Shown: in pieces, positions 1-4,583 of the stretch | Layout of the letters: the number at the start of each line of letters is the position of its first letter | Position numbering within the stretch: position 1 is the first letter of the stretch | DNA from: Bacteroidales bacterium | GTDB taxonomy: Bacteria > Bacteroidota > Bacteroidia > Bacteroidales > WCHB1-69 | Direction of reading: 5' to 3' | Assembly: GCA_017964755.1 (NCBI GenBank) | Contig: JAGCRI010000169.1 | Coordinates: 1-5,755, forward strand | Length of the DNA stretch: 5,755 nucleotides | Translations under genes and position numbers: made by a program | The notes under the pieces: generated by a model | What the model was told of the DNA's origin: nothing | The model's input: the letters and a program-made list of their open reading frames with translations, nothing else | Database searches by the model: none

Positions 1-708
1 CACTTCTCCGGCACCTTCAGCATTATTGCTGTCGATAGCCACAAACGATAGCGTCTGAACCTTGGGTGCGCGGTGCATTGAATATAGCACATTGCTCAAA
101 CTGTCAATGATATTAGTAAGGCTGTCAGTATTAGGTCTCGGTATTGGAAGCACAACATAGCTGCCACCGGTCAGAAACAGCGTATCGTTGCTGAAACTGA
201 GCTCCTGAGTTTCATCATAGTGGGTCAAATAGCCGGCATCGTTGATAAAATGGCTCACCACTGTCGGCGTGTCGGGAAGCGCATGATAATCGAACACGGG
301 CAGGTTGCCGGCCGTCTGTGCGTAGTGTGCCAAAGGAACGCCAAGCACCTGCTGTGACGATGCCAGCGTGTAGTTCGTACCGCCGGTTATGTCAATTTCA
401 GATTTCAGGAAATAGGTGCCGTCTCCCCAGTCTATATTCTGCAAAGAGCCGCTCACGACCGCACCGCCGCCGATGTTAAACATTGCCAACCCTTGGGCAT
501 TTGTAGTTACCGTATGTGTTTCACTATATACAACAGAACCATTTGGAGCGTTGTGGTTCAAGGAAATCCTGGCCCCAACTGTTTTGCCCGTCACCAGTTT
601 CCCGTCAGCATCCCTCACCACCGCCTGATAGGTGAAAGCTGGGTTTTGTGCAACAGAGAAAAATAATAAAATGAAACAAAAATTGATAAAAAGTAATAGT
701 TTTTTCAT
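1..708 (-). CDS. Exported surface/adhesin-like protein, N-terminal part (3' end beyond window)
   Basis: The reading frame is open from an ATG at 708-706 to the window edge, giving 236 residues without a stop. Residues 1-20 are a typical signal peptide (MKK, a hydrophobic stretch rich in L/F/I, then SVA), with likely cleavage before Q21. Residues 25-133 match a module common in secreted Bacteroidota proteins: FTYQAVVRDADGKLV, then V..ISL, a YSETHTVTTNAQGL segment, IDWGDGTYFLKSEID, and LGVPLAHYAQTAG at the end. Next come tail-fibre-like motifs, FINDAGYLT (154-162) and DETQELSFSNDTLFLTGG (165-182). Residues 192-212 (spaced L/I) may start a short coiled coil. In related proteins this module precedes collagen-like, FISUMP or other surface domains; which one follows here cannot be seen. 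Role inferred: cell-surface or secreted adhesin-like protein, possibly exported further by type IX secretion, but the C-terminal sorting domain is outside the window. No enzyme motif is visible. Confidence 0.8.
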   Translation of the reverse strand, partial: MKKLLLFINFCFILLFFSVAQNPAFTYQAVVRDADGKLVTGKTVGARISLNHNAPNGSVVYSETHTVTTNAQGLAMFNIGGGAVVSGSLQNIDWGDGTYFLKSEIDITGGTNYTLASSQQVLGVPLAHYAQTAGNLPVFDYHALPDTPTVVSHFINDAGYLTHYDETQELSFSNDTLFLTGGSYVVLPIPRPNTDSLTNIIDSLSNVLYSMHRAPKVQTLSFVAIDSNNAEGAGEV

Positions 709-783
709 ACTATTCTCATGTTAAAATATGGGACTTCTTTTTGTTATTAAGCAAATTTCCGATATTTTGTGAAGCCCGTTGAC

Positions 784-801
784 AAAATCGGCGAAAATCG
801 G
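784..801. repeat. Short direct repeat AAAATCGG, 10-base period
   Basis: AAAATCGG occurs at 784-791 and again at 794-801, exactly one helical turn apart. The pair covers the start point predicted for the surface-protein promoter (near 797), where a regulator could bind. Nearby, 764-770 (ATTTTGT) and 782-788 (ACAAAAT) form a 7-base inverted repeat with an 11-base loop inside the presumed leader. Function is unknown; chance is a fair explanation for repeats this short. Confidence 0.3.
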
Positions 802-804
802 GTA

Positions 805-839
805 CAAATTTAAGAAAATATTTCAATTACCAAATCAAA
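805..839 (-). promoter_or_regulatory. Candidate Bacteroidota promoter for the surface-protein gene
   Basis: Read on the minus strand, 812-805 is TAAATTTG, an exact fit to the Bacteroidota -7 consensus TAnnTTTG. TTTG candidates for the -33 element lie upstream at 834-831 (18 bases away) and 839-836 (23 bases away). Transcription would start near 797 and leave a leader of about 90 bases before the ATG at 708. This is a motif match only; A/T-rich spacers yield such matches by chance. Confidence 0.45.
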
Positions 840-905
840 AAAAATGTTTTTTTATCAAAACTCGAAAAAAAACAATATTTATACTACAAATTTTGATATC
901 AGGGC

Positions 906-939
906 TTTGTGAACAAATGGCATAATAAATGTAAATTTG
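906..939 (+). promoter_or_regulatory. Candidate Bacteroidota promoter for the metallophosphoesterase gene
   Basis: Positions 932-939 read TAAATTTG, an exact TAnnTTTG -7 match, and a TTTG at 906-909 could be the -33 element with a somewhat long 22-base spacer. A start near 946 would leave a leader of about 30 bases before the ATG at 977. The leader is nearly all A/T with no Shine-Dalgarno sequence, as usual in this phylum. Motif evidence only. Confidence 0.5.
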
Positions 940-976
940 CAGCCGAGATTTTTAAGATTTTAATATATAAAAATAA

Positions 977-1975
977 ATGACCGTAACTTTCATCATTGTC
1001 AGCGCAATTGTATTTAGCTTGCTTCTCGCAGCGATACCGAATATCATCTTCCTTTTGGCTTGGCTCGGAAGCAAGATTTTCAACTATAGTCTCCCCTACC
1101 CGCCCTTCGGATGGTCGGCTCTCGCTCTTGTAGTTTTATGCTGGATGATATTGGCATACGGAGTCATCTTCGGACGTTTCCGCCTTACCATCAACAATTT
1201 GACATACGAAAACGCTCTTATTCCGAAATCTTTTGACGGCTACCGCCTCGTCCATATCTCCGACCTGCATCTCTCCACTTTCGATGACCGGCCGCAACAA
1301 CTAAAACGGTTTGTTGACTCAATCAACGCCCAGAACCCTGACCTGATATGCTTCACAGGCGACCTCACGACATTCGGCGTAAAAGAGGCGGCGCCCCACA
1401 CTGAAACGCTAAAGCAACTTCACGCCAAAGACGAAATTATAAGCATCTTAGGAAATCATGATTTTGCGATATACGCACATCAGTTAGACAACAAAGGGAA
1501 ACTTGACGCCGTGTGCCAACTCGACACTTTCGAGCGTCAGGACCTCGGCTGGATTTTACTGCGCAACGGCCACCACATCCTCAACCGCGGCAACGACTCC
1601 ATCACCATTATCGGTGTTGACAACATATCATCACGGGGACAAGGCTTTGAGACAATCAACAGTGGCGATTTGCAAAAAGCAATGCAAGGGACAGGCGGTT
1701 TCCGCATTCTGCTCACGCATGACCCGTCACACTGGCGCGGCGAAGTGCTGCCGCAAACTGACATTCCGCTCACTTTGAGCGGGCACACCCACGCAGGACA
1801 GATACGGATTTTCGGCAAAAACCTCTCCGACCTTATGTTCAAAGAGTCGGCGGGCATTTACAGAGAAGGCACACAAACACTATATGTGAATATCGGCTTA
1901 GGCTGCACGTTGCCAATCAGGCTGAACGCGCCCGCCGAAATAACTGTCATAACTCTGCGAAGCACAGAGAATTAG
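977..1975 (+). CDS. Membrane-anchored metallophosphoesterase, YkuE/YaeI type
   Basis: This 332-residue protein carries all sequence blocks of the calcineurin-like metallophosphoesterase fold: HISDLHLS (D96, H98), FTGDL (D129), ILGNHD (N160, H161), LLTHDP (H248) and LSGHTHAG (H270, H272). These are the residues that hold the two catalytic metal ions, so the enzyme should be active. Hydrophobic stretches at about 3-31 and 46-66 precede the catalytic domain, which begins near residue 88, so it is anchored in the inner membrane. Which side the domain faces is not settled by sequence. Family members act on phosphoesters, and some relatives on lipid-linked or UDP-sugar substrates (LpxH-like), but the substrate here is unknown. 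The start is set by the ATG at 977, about 40 bases after a good -7 box. The gene stands alone, divergent from the surface-protein gene and convergent with dnaJ, and its stop TAG (1973-1975) overlaps the dnaJ stop. Confidence 0.92.
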   Translation: MTVTFIIVSAIVFSLLLAAIPNIIFLLAWLGSKIFNYSLPYPPFGWSALALVVLCWMILAYGVIFGRFRLTINNLTYENALIPKSFDGYRLVHISDLHLSTFDDRPQQLKRFVDSINAQNPDLICFTGDLTTFGVKEAAPHTETLKQLHAKDEIISILGNHDFAIYAHQLDNKGKLDAVCQLDTFERQDLGWILLRNGHHILNRGNDSITIIGVDNISSRGQGFETINSGDLQKAMQGTGGFRILLTHDPSHWRGEVLPQTDIPLTLSGHTHAGQIRIFGKNLSDLMFKESAGIYREGTQTLYVNIGLGCTLPIRLNAPAEITVITLRSTEN

Positions 1976-3144
1976 CTAAAGAACTGCTTCACACGGCTGA
2001 AGAAACTCTTGTCCTTCGCACCCGGCTTCGGTGTGAAGTTTTCTGAGCTGGCAAATTTGGAAATGGCGTCCTTTTCATCTTTTGAAAGAGTCTTCGGAAC
2101 CCACACATTCACATTCACGATAAGGTCGCCCATAATCCGGCCGTTGAGTTCCGGCAGCCCTTTCCCCTGCAACCGTAACATCTGGCCGCTCTGTGTCCCC
2201 GGAGCGATTTTAACCTTGGCAAAGCCGTTGAGGATAGGAATCTGCACCGTATCGCCGAGAGCCGCCTGCGGGAAAGATATGTAATAGTTTATATATAAAT
2301 TGTTGCCATCCCTTTCAAAAATCGGATGGTCAATCTCTTCAACCAGAACAATAAGGTCGCCGTTGACACCGCCGTTGGGAGCGGCATTGCCCTTGCCGCG
2401 CATACTCAGCTGCATACCGTTTTCAACGCCTGCAGGAATATTCACCGTGACAATCTCCTCACCGCGCACAGTACCCTTGCCGTTGCAATGCGGGCACTTA
2501 TCCTTTATGACTTCCCCTGTACCGCCGCAATCGGGGCAAACAGAAACAGACTGCATAATTCCGAACATGCTGCGCTGTTGCGTAACCACCTGACCTGAGC
2601 CGTGACACTTCTGGCAGGTTGTCATAGAAGATTTATCTTTTGCGCCAGTGCCGCCACATTCAGGGCAAGGCACATCCTTCTGGATCTTAAGTTTCTTTTC
2701 AGTGTTTTTCGCAATCTCCTCAAGGGTGAGTTTCACCTTAATGCGGAGATCGGAGCCGCGGCGCACCCGTTTTTGGGCACGGCCTCCATAGCCGGCACCG
2801 CCGCCGAAAAAGTCACTGAAGCCGCCCCTGAAGCCGCCAGCACCGCCAAGCAGGTCTCCGAAACGCTCAAAGATGCTGTTCAGATCGAAGCCGCCCACAT
2901 CATAGCCGCCAGCGCCAGCACTCATTCCTGCATGGCCGAACTGGTCGTAGCGGGCACGCTTGTCGGGGTTGCTCAGCACATCGTATGCCTCCGCCGCCTC
3001 CTTGAACTTCTCCTCTGCCTCCTTATCACCCGGATTACGGTCGGGATGATATTTCATCGCCATCTTCCGGTATGCTTTTTTCAAATCATCAGCGCTGACA
3101 TTCTTGTCAACACCAAGCACTTCATAATAATCTCTCTTTTCCAT
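1972..3144 (-). CDS. dnaJ: Chaperone protein DnaJ (Hsp40)
   Basis: DnaJ is the co-chaperone that delivers unfolded clients to DnaK and stimulates its ATPase in the cytoplasm. The 390-residue protein is a complete class I DnaJ. It has a J domain at about 1-68 with the HPD triad at 33-35, a Gly/Phe-rich linker at about 70-121, and four zinc-binding CxxCxGxG repeats starting at C160, C177, C203 and C217. Two C-terminal substrate-binding beta domains follow, with the expected IPAGVENG and IAPGTQSGQMLRLQGKGLP stretches. All eight cysteines are present. The ATG at 3144 begins the canonical MEKRDYYEVLGV, which fixes the start. It lies 6 bases after the grpE stop, so the two genes are almost certainly co-transcribed. 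Its last bases overlap the stop of the convergent phosphoesterase gene. Only a weak hairpin (1953-1969, five-base stem) lies just past the stop, with no T-run. Confidence 0.98.
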   Translation of the reverse strand: MEKRDYYEVLGVDKNVSADDLKKAYRKMAMKYHPDRNPGDKEAEEKFKEAAEAYDVLSNPDKRARYDQFGHAGMSAGAGGYDVGGFDLNSIFERFGDLLGGAGGFRGGFSDFFGGGAGYGGRAQKRVRRGSDLRIKVKLTLEEIAKNTEKKLKIQKDVPCPECGGTGAKDKSSMTTCQKCHGSGQVVTQQRSMFGIMQSVSVCPDCGGTGEVIKDKCPHCNGKGTVRGEEIVTVNIPAGVENGMQLSMRGKGNAAPNGGVNGDLIVLVEEIDHPIFERDGNNLYINYYISFPQAALGDTVQIPILNGFAKVKIAPGTQSGQMLRLQGKGLPELNGRIMGDLIVNVNVWVPKTLSKDEKDAISKFASSENFTPKPGAKDKSFFSRVKQFFS

Positions 3145-3150
3145 CTCTCA

Positions 3151-3825
3151 TTAATTTGCAACAACAACTTTAGAAAAACGTATCACCTTGTCTTTCAACT
3201 GATAACCTTTTTCAACGACATCTATCACCTTACCTTTTTTCGACTCGTCATCTGTCGGGAAATGAGTTACAGCCTCATGGAAATCCGTATTGAAAGGCTT
3301 GTCAACGGCATCAATTTCAGTTACGTCAAAACGTTTCAGCAGCATAAGCAACTTATTGTAAATCAAATTAAAGCCGTCTTTCACCGCCTGAATATCCTCA
3401 GTTTTTTCATTTGCAGCAATAGCACGTTCAAAGTCGTCAACCACAGGCAGCAATGCAACCAGAACCCGCTCTGACGCGGTTTCGAGCAAATCAAGTTTCT
3501 CCTTATTGGTACGTTTTTTATAATTATCGAACTCAGAATACAAACGTAAGAATCTGTCATTAAGCTCTTTATACTTAACCTCAGCTTCTTCGAGCTCTGT
3601 TTTCAGTTTTTGCACTTCTTTGGAAGACTTACGCGACCAGAAAGAAGTTTTCTCTTGTCCGGCATGTTCCTCAGGTGCTTCATCTGCGTTTTTGCTTTCA
3701 TTTTCATTGACAGTTTCTTCCTCCTGCGTACCTTCGTTACCGGCCTCATTGACAGCTCCGTCCATGCCAGCAACGTGTTCTTCACTCAAATTTTCTTTTT
3801 CAGCATCATCAACAAATTGATTCAT
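3151..3825 (-). CDS. grpE: Nucleotide exchange factor GrpE
   Basis: GrpE releases ADP from DnaK and so resets the DnaK/DnaJ folding cycle. This 224-residue form has a long, very acidic and probably disordered N-terminus (about 1-60, rich in E/D/N). A long helical coiled-coil segment follows at about 68-125, including YSEFDNYKKRT at 96-106. The helical-bundle part has LLPVVDDFERAI at 125-136. The C-terminal beta wing contains HEAV at 183-186 and the family signature VIRFSKVVV at 214-222. It is somewhat longer than the E. coli protein because of the acidic arm. The start at ATG 3825 is the first in frame; Met21 is a possible but less likely alternative. It is the first gene of the grpE-dnaJ pair (6-base gap) and is transcribed away from the HU gene. 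dnaK is not in the window. Confidence 0.97.
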   Translation of the reverse strand: MNQFVDDAEKENLSEEHVAGMDGAVNEAGNEGTQEEETVNENESKNADEAPEEHAGQEKTSFWSRKSSKEVQKLKTELEEAEVKYKELNDRFLRLYSEFDNYKKRTNKEKLDLLETASERVLVALLPVVDDFERAIAANEKTEDIQAVKDGFNLIYNKLLMLLKRFDVTEIDAVDKPFNTDFHEAVTHFPTDDESKKGKVIDVVEKGYQLKDKVIRFSKVVVAN

Positions 3826-3845
3826 AACAATATAATTAAAAAAAA

Positions 3846-3853
3846 CAAATATA
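3846..3853 (-). promoter_or_regulatory. Candidate -7 box for grpE-dnaJ
   Basis: On the minus strand 3853-3846 reads TATATTTG, matching TAnnTTTG. Several TTTG copies lie upstream, but the nearest to the expected -33 position are 15 and 24 bases away, so no -33 element has ideal spacing. A start point after this box would give a very short leader of roughly 13-16 bases before the ATG at 3825. Heat-shock control is plausible for these genes, but I see no CIRCE element (TTAGCACTC-N9-GAGTGCTAA). Confidence 0.4.
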
Positions 3854-3895
3854 TAAAATTCAAAATTTCAAAAGGCACAAAATGCAAAGCAAAAA

Positions 3896-3928
3896 TTTTG
3901 CCAAAAGGGAACATTTGACAAAATGTCA
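3896..3928. repeat. Cluster of small palindromes upstream of grpE
   Basis: Three perfect dyads lie within 33 bases: TTTTG-C-CAAAA at 3896-3906, ACATTT-GACA-AAATGT at 3911-3926, and TGACA-AAA-TGTCA at 3916-3928. The last two overlap and cannot form at once. They sit 45-80 bases upstream of the candidate grpE -7 box and about 90-120 bases upstream of the HU one, a reasonable place for a regulator to bind. They are not followed by T-runs that would suggest a terminator. Role unknown. Confidence 0.4.
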
Positions 3929-3963
3929 CAAAAAAACATCAGACAGGATTGAGAGAAAAAAAT

Positions 3964-3985
3964 GAAAAAAAAATCTTTTTTTTTC
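3964..3985. repeat. A9/T9 palindrome ahead of the HU gene
   Basis: G plus nine A (3964-3973), the two bases TC, then nine T plus C (3976-3985) make a perfect 10-base inverted repeat with a 2-base centre. No gene runs into it, so a terminator role is unlikely. It lies just upstream of the expected -33 region of the HU-gene promoter, where rigid or bent A-tracts can act as an UP-like element or as a preferred site for nucleoid proteins. Function inferred only from position. Confidence 0.4.
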
Positions 3986-4017
3986 GTAAAACAAAGATAT
4001 TGAATAAAATAAAAGTG

Positions 4018-4025
4018 TATTTTTG
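4018..4025 (+). promoter_or_regulatory. Candidate -7 box for the HU-family gene
   Basis: TATTTTTG matches TAnnTTTG exactly and would place the start near 4032, giving a leader of about 50 A/T-rich bases before the ATG at 4083. A -33 TTTG at the normal distance is not clear; ATTG at 3999-4002 is too close. The box overlaps the TTG at 4023-4025 from which the reading frame could formally be extended, and this argues against that upstream start. Confidence 0.5.
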
Positions 4026-4082
4026 CAACCCAATTCCAGAGGTAATAAAAAAATAATTGTTAAACCTAAAAATAAAAGAATT

Positions 4083-4364
4083 ATGACAAAAGCTGAAATC
4101 GTTAATGAAATCGCCAACAAGACCGGTTTTGACAAAAACAGTGTCCAAACAATAGTCGAAGCTTTCATGACATCTGTAAAGACATCACTCGTAAACAACG
4201 AAAACGTTTATCTGAGAGGTTTCGGAAGCTTCATCGTTAAAGAGAGAGCTGAAAAGACAGCACGCAACATTTCGAAGAAGACATCTATTGTCATCCCTGC
4301 ACACAAGATTCCGGCATTCAAACCTTGCAAACCTTTCGTTAACGCAGTGAAAAAAATCAAATAA
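4083..4364 (+). CDS. HU/IHF-family DNA-binding protein
   Basis: This 93-residue protein has the full HU fold. An N-terminal helical dimerisation part begins MTKAEIVNEIANKTG, the helix-to-sheet turn is GFGSF at 46-50, and the DNA-binding arm includes RN at 61-62 and the IPA motif at 71-73, whose proline intercalates in DNA. It ends with the FKP..PF..AV helix. The length is normal for HU. It binds and bends DNA as a dimer, organising the nucleoid. The ATG at 4083 is chosen because it begins the conserved MTKAEIV; the frame could extend to a TTG at 4023, but those 20 extra residues resemble no family member and overlap the promoter box. It is the first gene of a plus-strand block leading to the RNase gene. 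Whether it is a general HU or one of several paralogues cannot be told from one window. Confidence 0.95.
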   Translation: MTKAEIVNEIANKTGFDKNSVQTIVEAFMTSVKTSLVNNENVYLRGFGSFIVKERAEKTARNISKKTSIVIPAHKIPAFKPCKPFVNAVKKIK

Positions 4365-4372
4365 TCATAGTT

Positions 4373-4400
4373 AACCTGATTCCATAACCTTTTAAAACCT
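4373..4400 (+). repeat. Three AACCT copies in the leader of the 29-residue gene
   Basis: AACCT occurs at 4373-4377, 4386-4390 and 4396-4400 in the 42-base gap between the HU gene and the next small gene. The last copy sits in TTTTAAAACCTAACATT just before the ATG. A similar TTAAACCTAAAAA lies in the HU leader before ATG 4083. The shared A/T-rich leader may help ribosome binding, since Shine-Dalgarno sequences are absent. The repeats are too short to exclude chance. Confidence 0.25.
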
Positions 4401-4406
4401 AACATT

Positions 4407-4496
4407 ATGCCAAGCGGAAAAAAAAGAAAAAGACATAAGATGTCGACCCACAAAAGGAAAAAACGGTTGAGAAAGAACAGACACAAGAAGAAATAA
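4407..4496 (+). CDS. 29-residue basic AURKAIP1/COX24-domain protein
   Basis: The ATG at 4407 opens a 29-residue frame ending in TAA at 4494-4496. It begins MPSGKKRKRHKMSTHKRKKR and ends RKNRHKKK. Nearly all residues are K, R or H, with no acidic residue, which is the hallmark of a peptide buried in ribosomal RNA. From memory, near-identical short proteins are conserved throughout Bacteroidales and annotated with the AURKAIP1/COX24 domain, related to mitochondrial ribosomal protein mS38. A novel ribosomal protein called bL38 was reported in the Flavobacterium johnsoniae ribosome; whether this gene is that protein I cannot confirm. It lies 42 bases after the HU gene, probably on the same transcript, and just ahead of the hairpin that precedes the RNase gene. 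It is too short for usual gene-length cut-offs. Ribosome association is inferred. Confidence 0.88.
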   Translation: MPSGKKRKRHKMSTHKRKKRLRKNRHKKK

Positions 4497-4517
4497 TGAA
4501 CCGTTTATATTGCACAG

Positions 4518-4560
4518 CAAAAAACTAAATACTATGGATTCCATATTATTTAGTTTTTTG
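4518..4560 (+). terminator. Long hairpin, probable terminator or attenuator before the RNase gene
   Basis: CAAAAAACTAAATA (4518-4531) pairs perfectly with TATTTAGTTTTTTG (4547-4560). Inside, TATGG (4533-4537) pairs with CCATA (4541-4545) around a 3-base loop. One C/T mismatch (4532/4546) separates the two, giving 19 base pairs in a 43-base palindrome. The A-run/T-run arms fit an intrinsic terminator that could work on both strands, with more T after the stem (4561-4564). It begins 22 bases after the small-gene stop and ends 23 bases before the RNase start. As no good promoter is visible between it and the RNase gene, it may be a leaky terminator that lowers RNase expression relative to HU. 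Confidence 0.75.
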
Positions 4561-4583
4561 TTTTATAACAAAAAGCGGAACAA

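Larger units (their letters stand above)
709..976. other. Divergent A/T-rich intergenic spacer
   Basis: This 268-base spacer separates the surface-protein gene (minus) from the phosphoesterase gene (plus). Besides the two candidate promoters and the AAAATCGG direct repeat, it holds long A- and T-runs (about 838-872) and an 8-base palindrome TGATATCA at 894-901. I see no open frame with family resemblance, no RNA gene and no mobile-element end. Confidence 0.6.

Noticed and set aside
416..628. A 70-residue plus-strand frame opposite the surface-protein gene
   Set aside because: It is antisense to a frame with a clear signal peptide and known module, and has no family match.
1953..1969. Hairpin CTCTG/CAGAG as a terminator for dnaJ or the phosphoesterase
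   Set aside because: The stem has only five base pairs, no T-run follows on either strand, and it sits inside the phosphoesterase coding end; not strong enough to list as a terminator.
2602..3474. A 290-residue open frame on the plus strand across dnaJ and grpE
   Set aside because: It lies wholly antisense to two unmistakable genes, has no family resemblance, crosses their gap and has no promoter or leader. It is a by-product of dnaJ and grpE codon use.
4023..4082. A 20-residue upstream extension of the HU-family protein from a TTG start
   Set aside because: The TTG is part of the TATTTTTG promoter box, and the extension is absent from the HU family, whose conserved start is the MTKAEIV at 4083.
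3926..4198. Phe-rich minus-strand frames between grpE and the HU gene
   Set aside because: Their hydrophobic look comes from the A/T-rich spacer read backwards, and they run into the HU coding region antisense.
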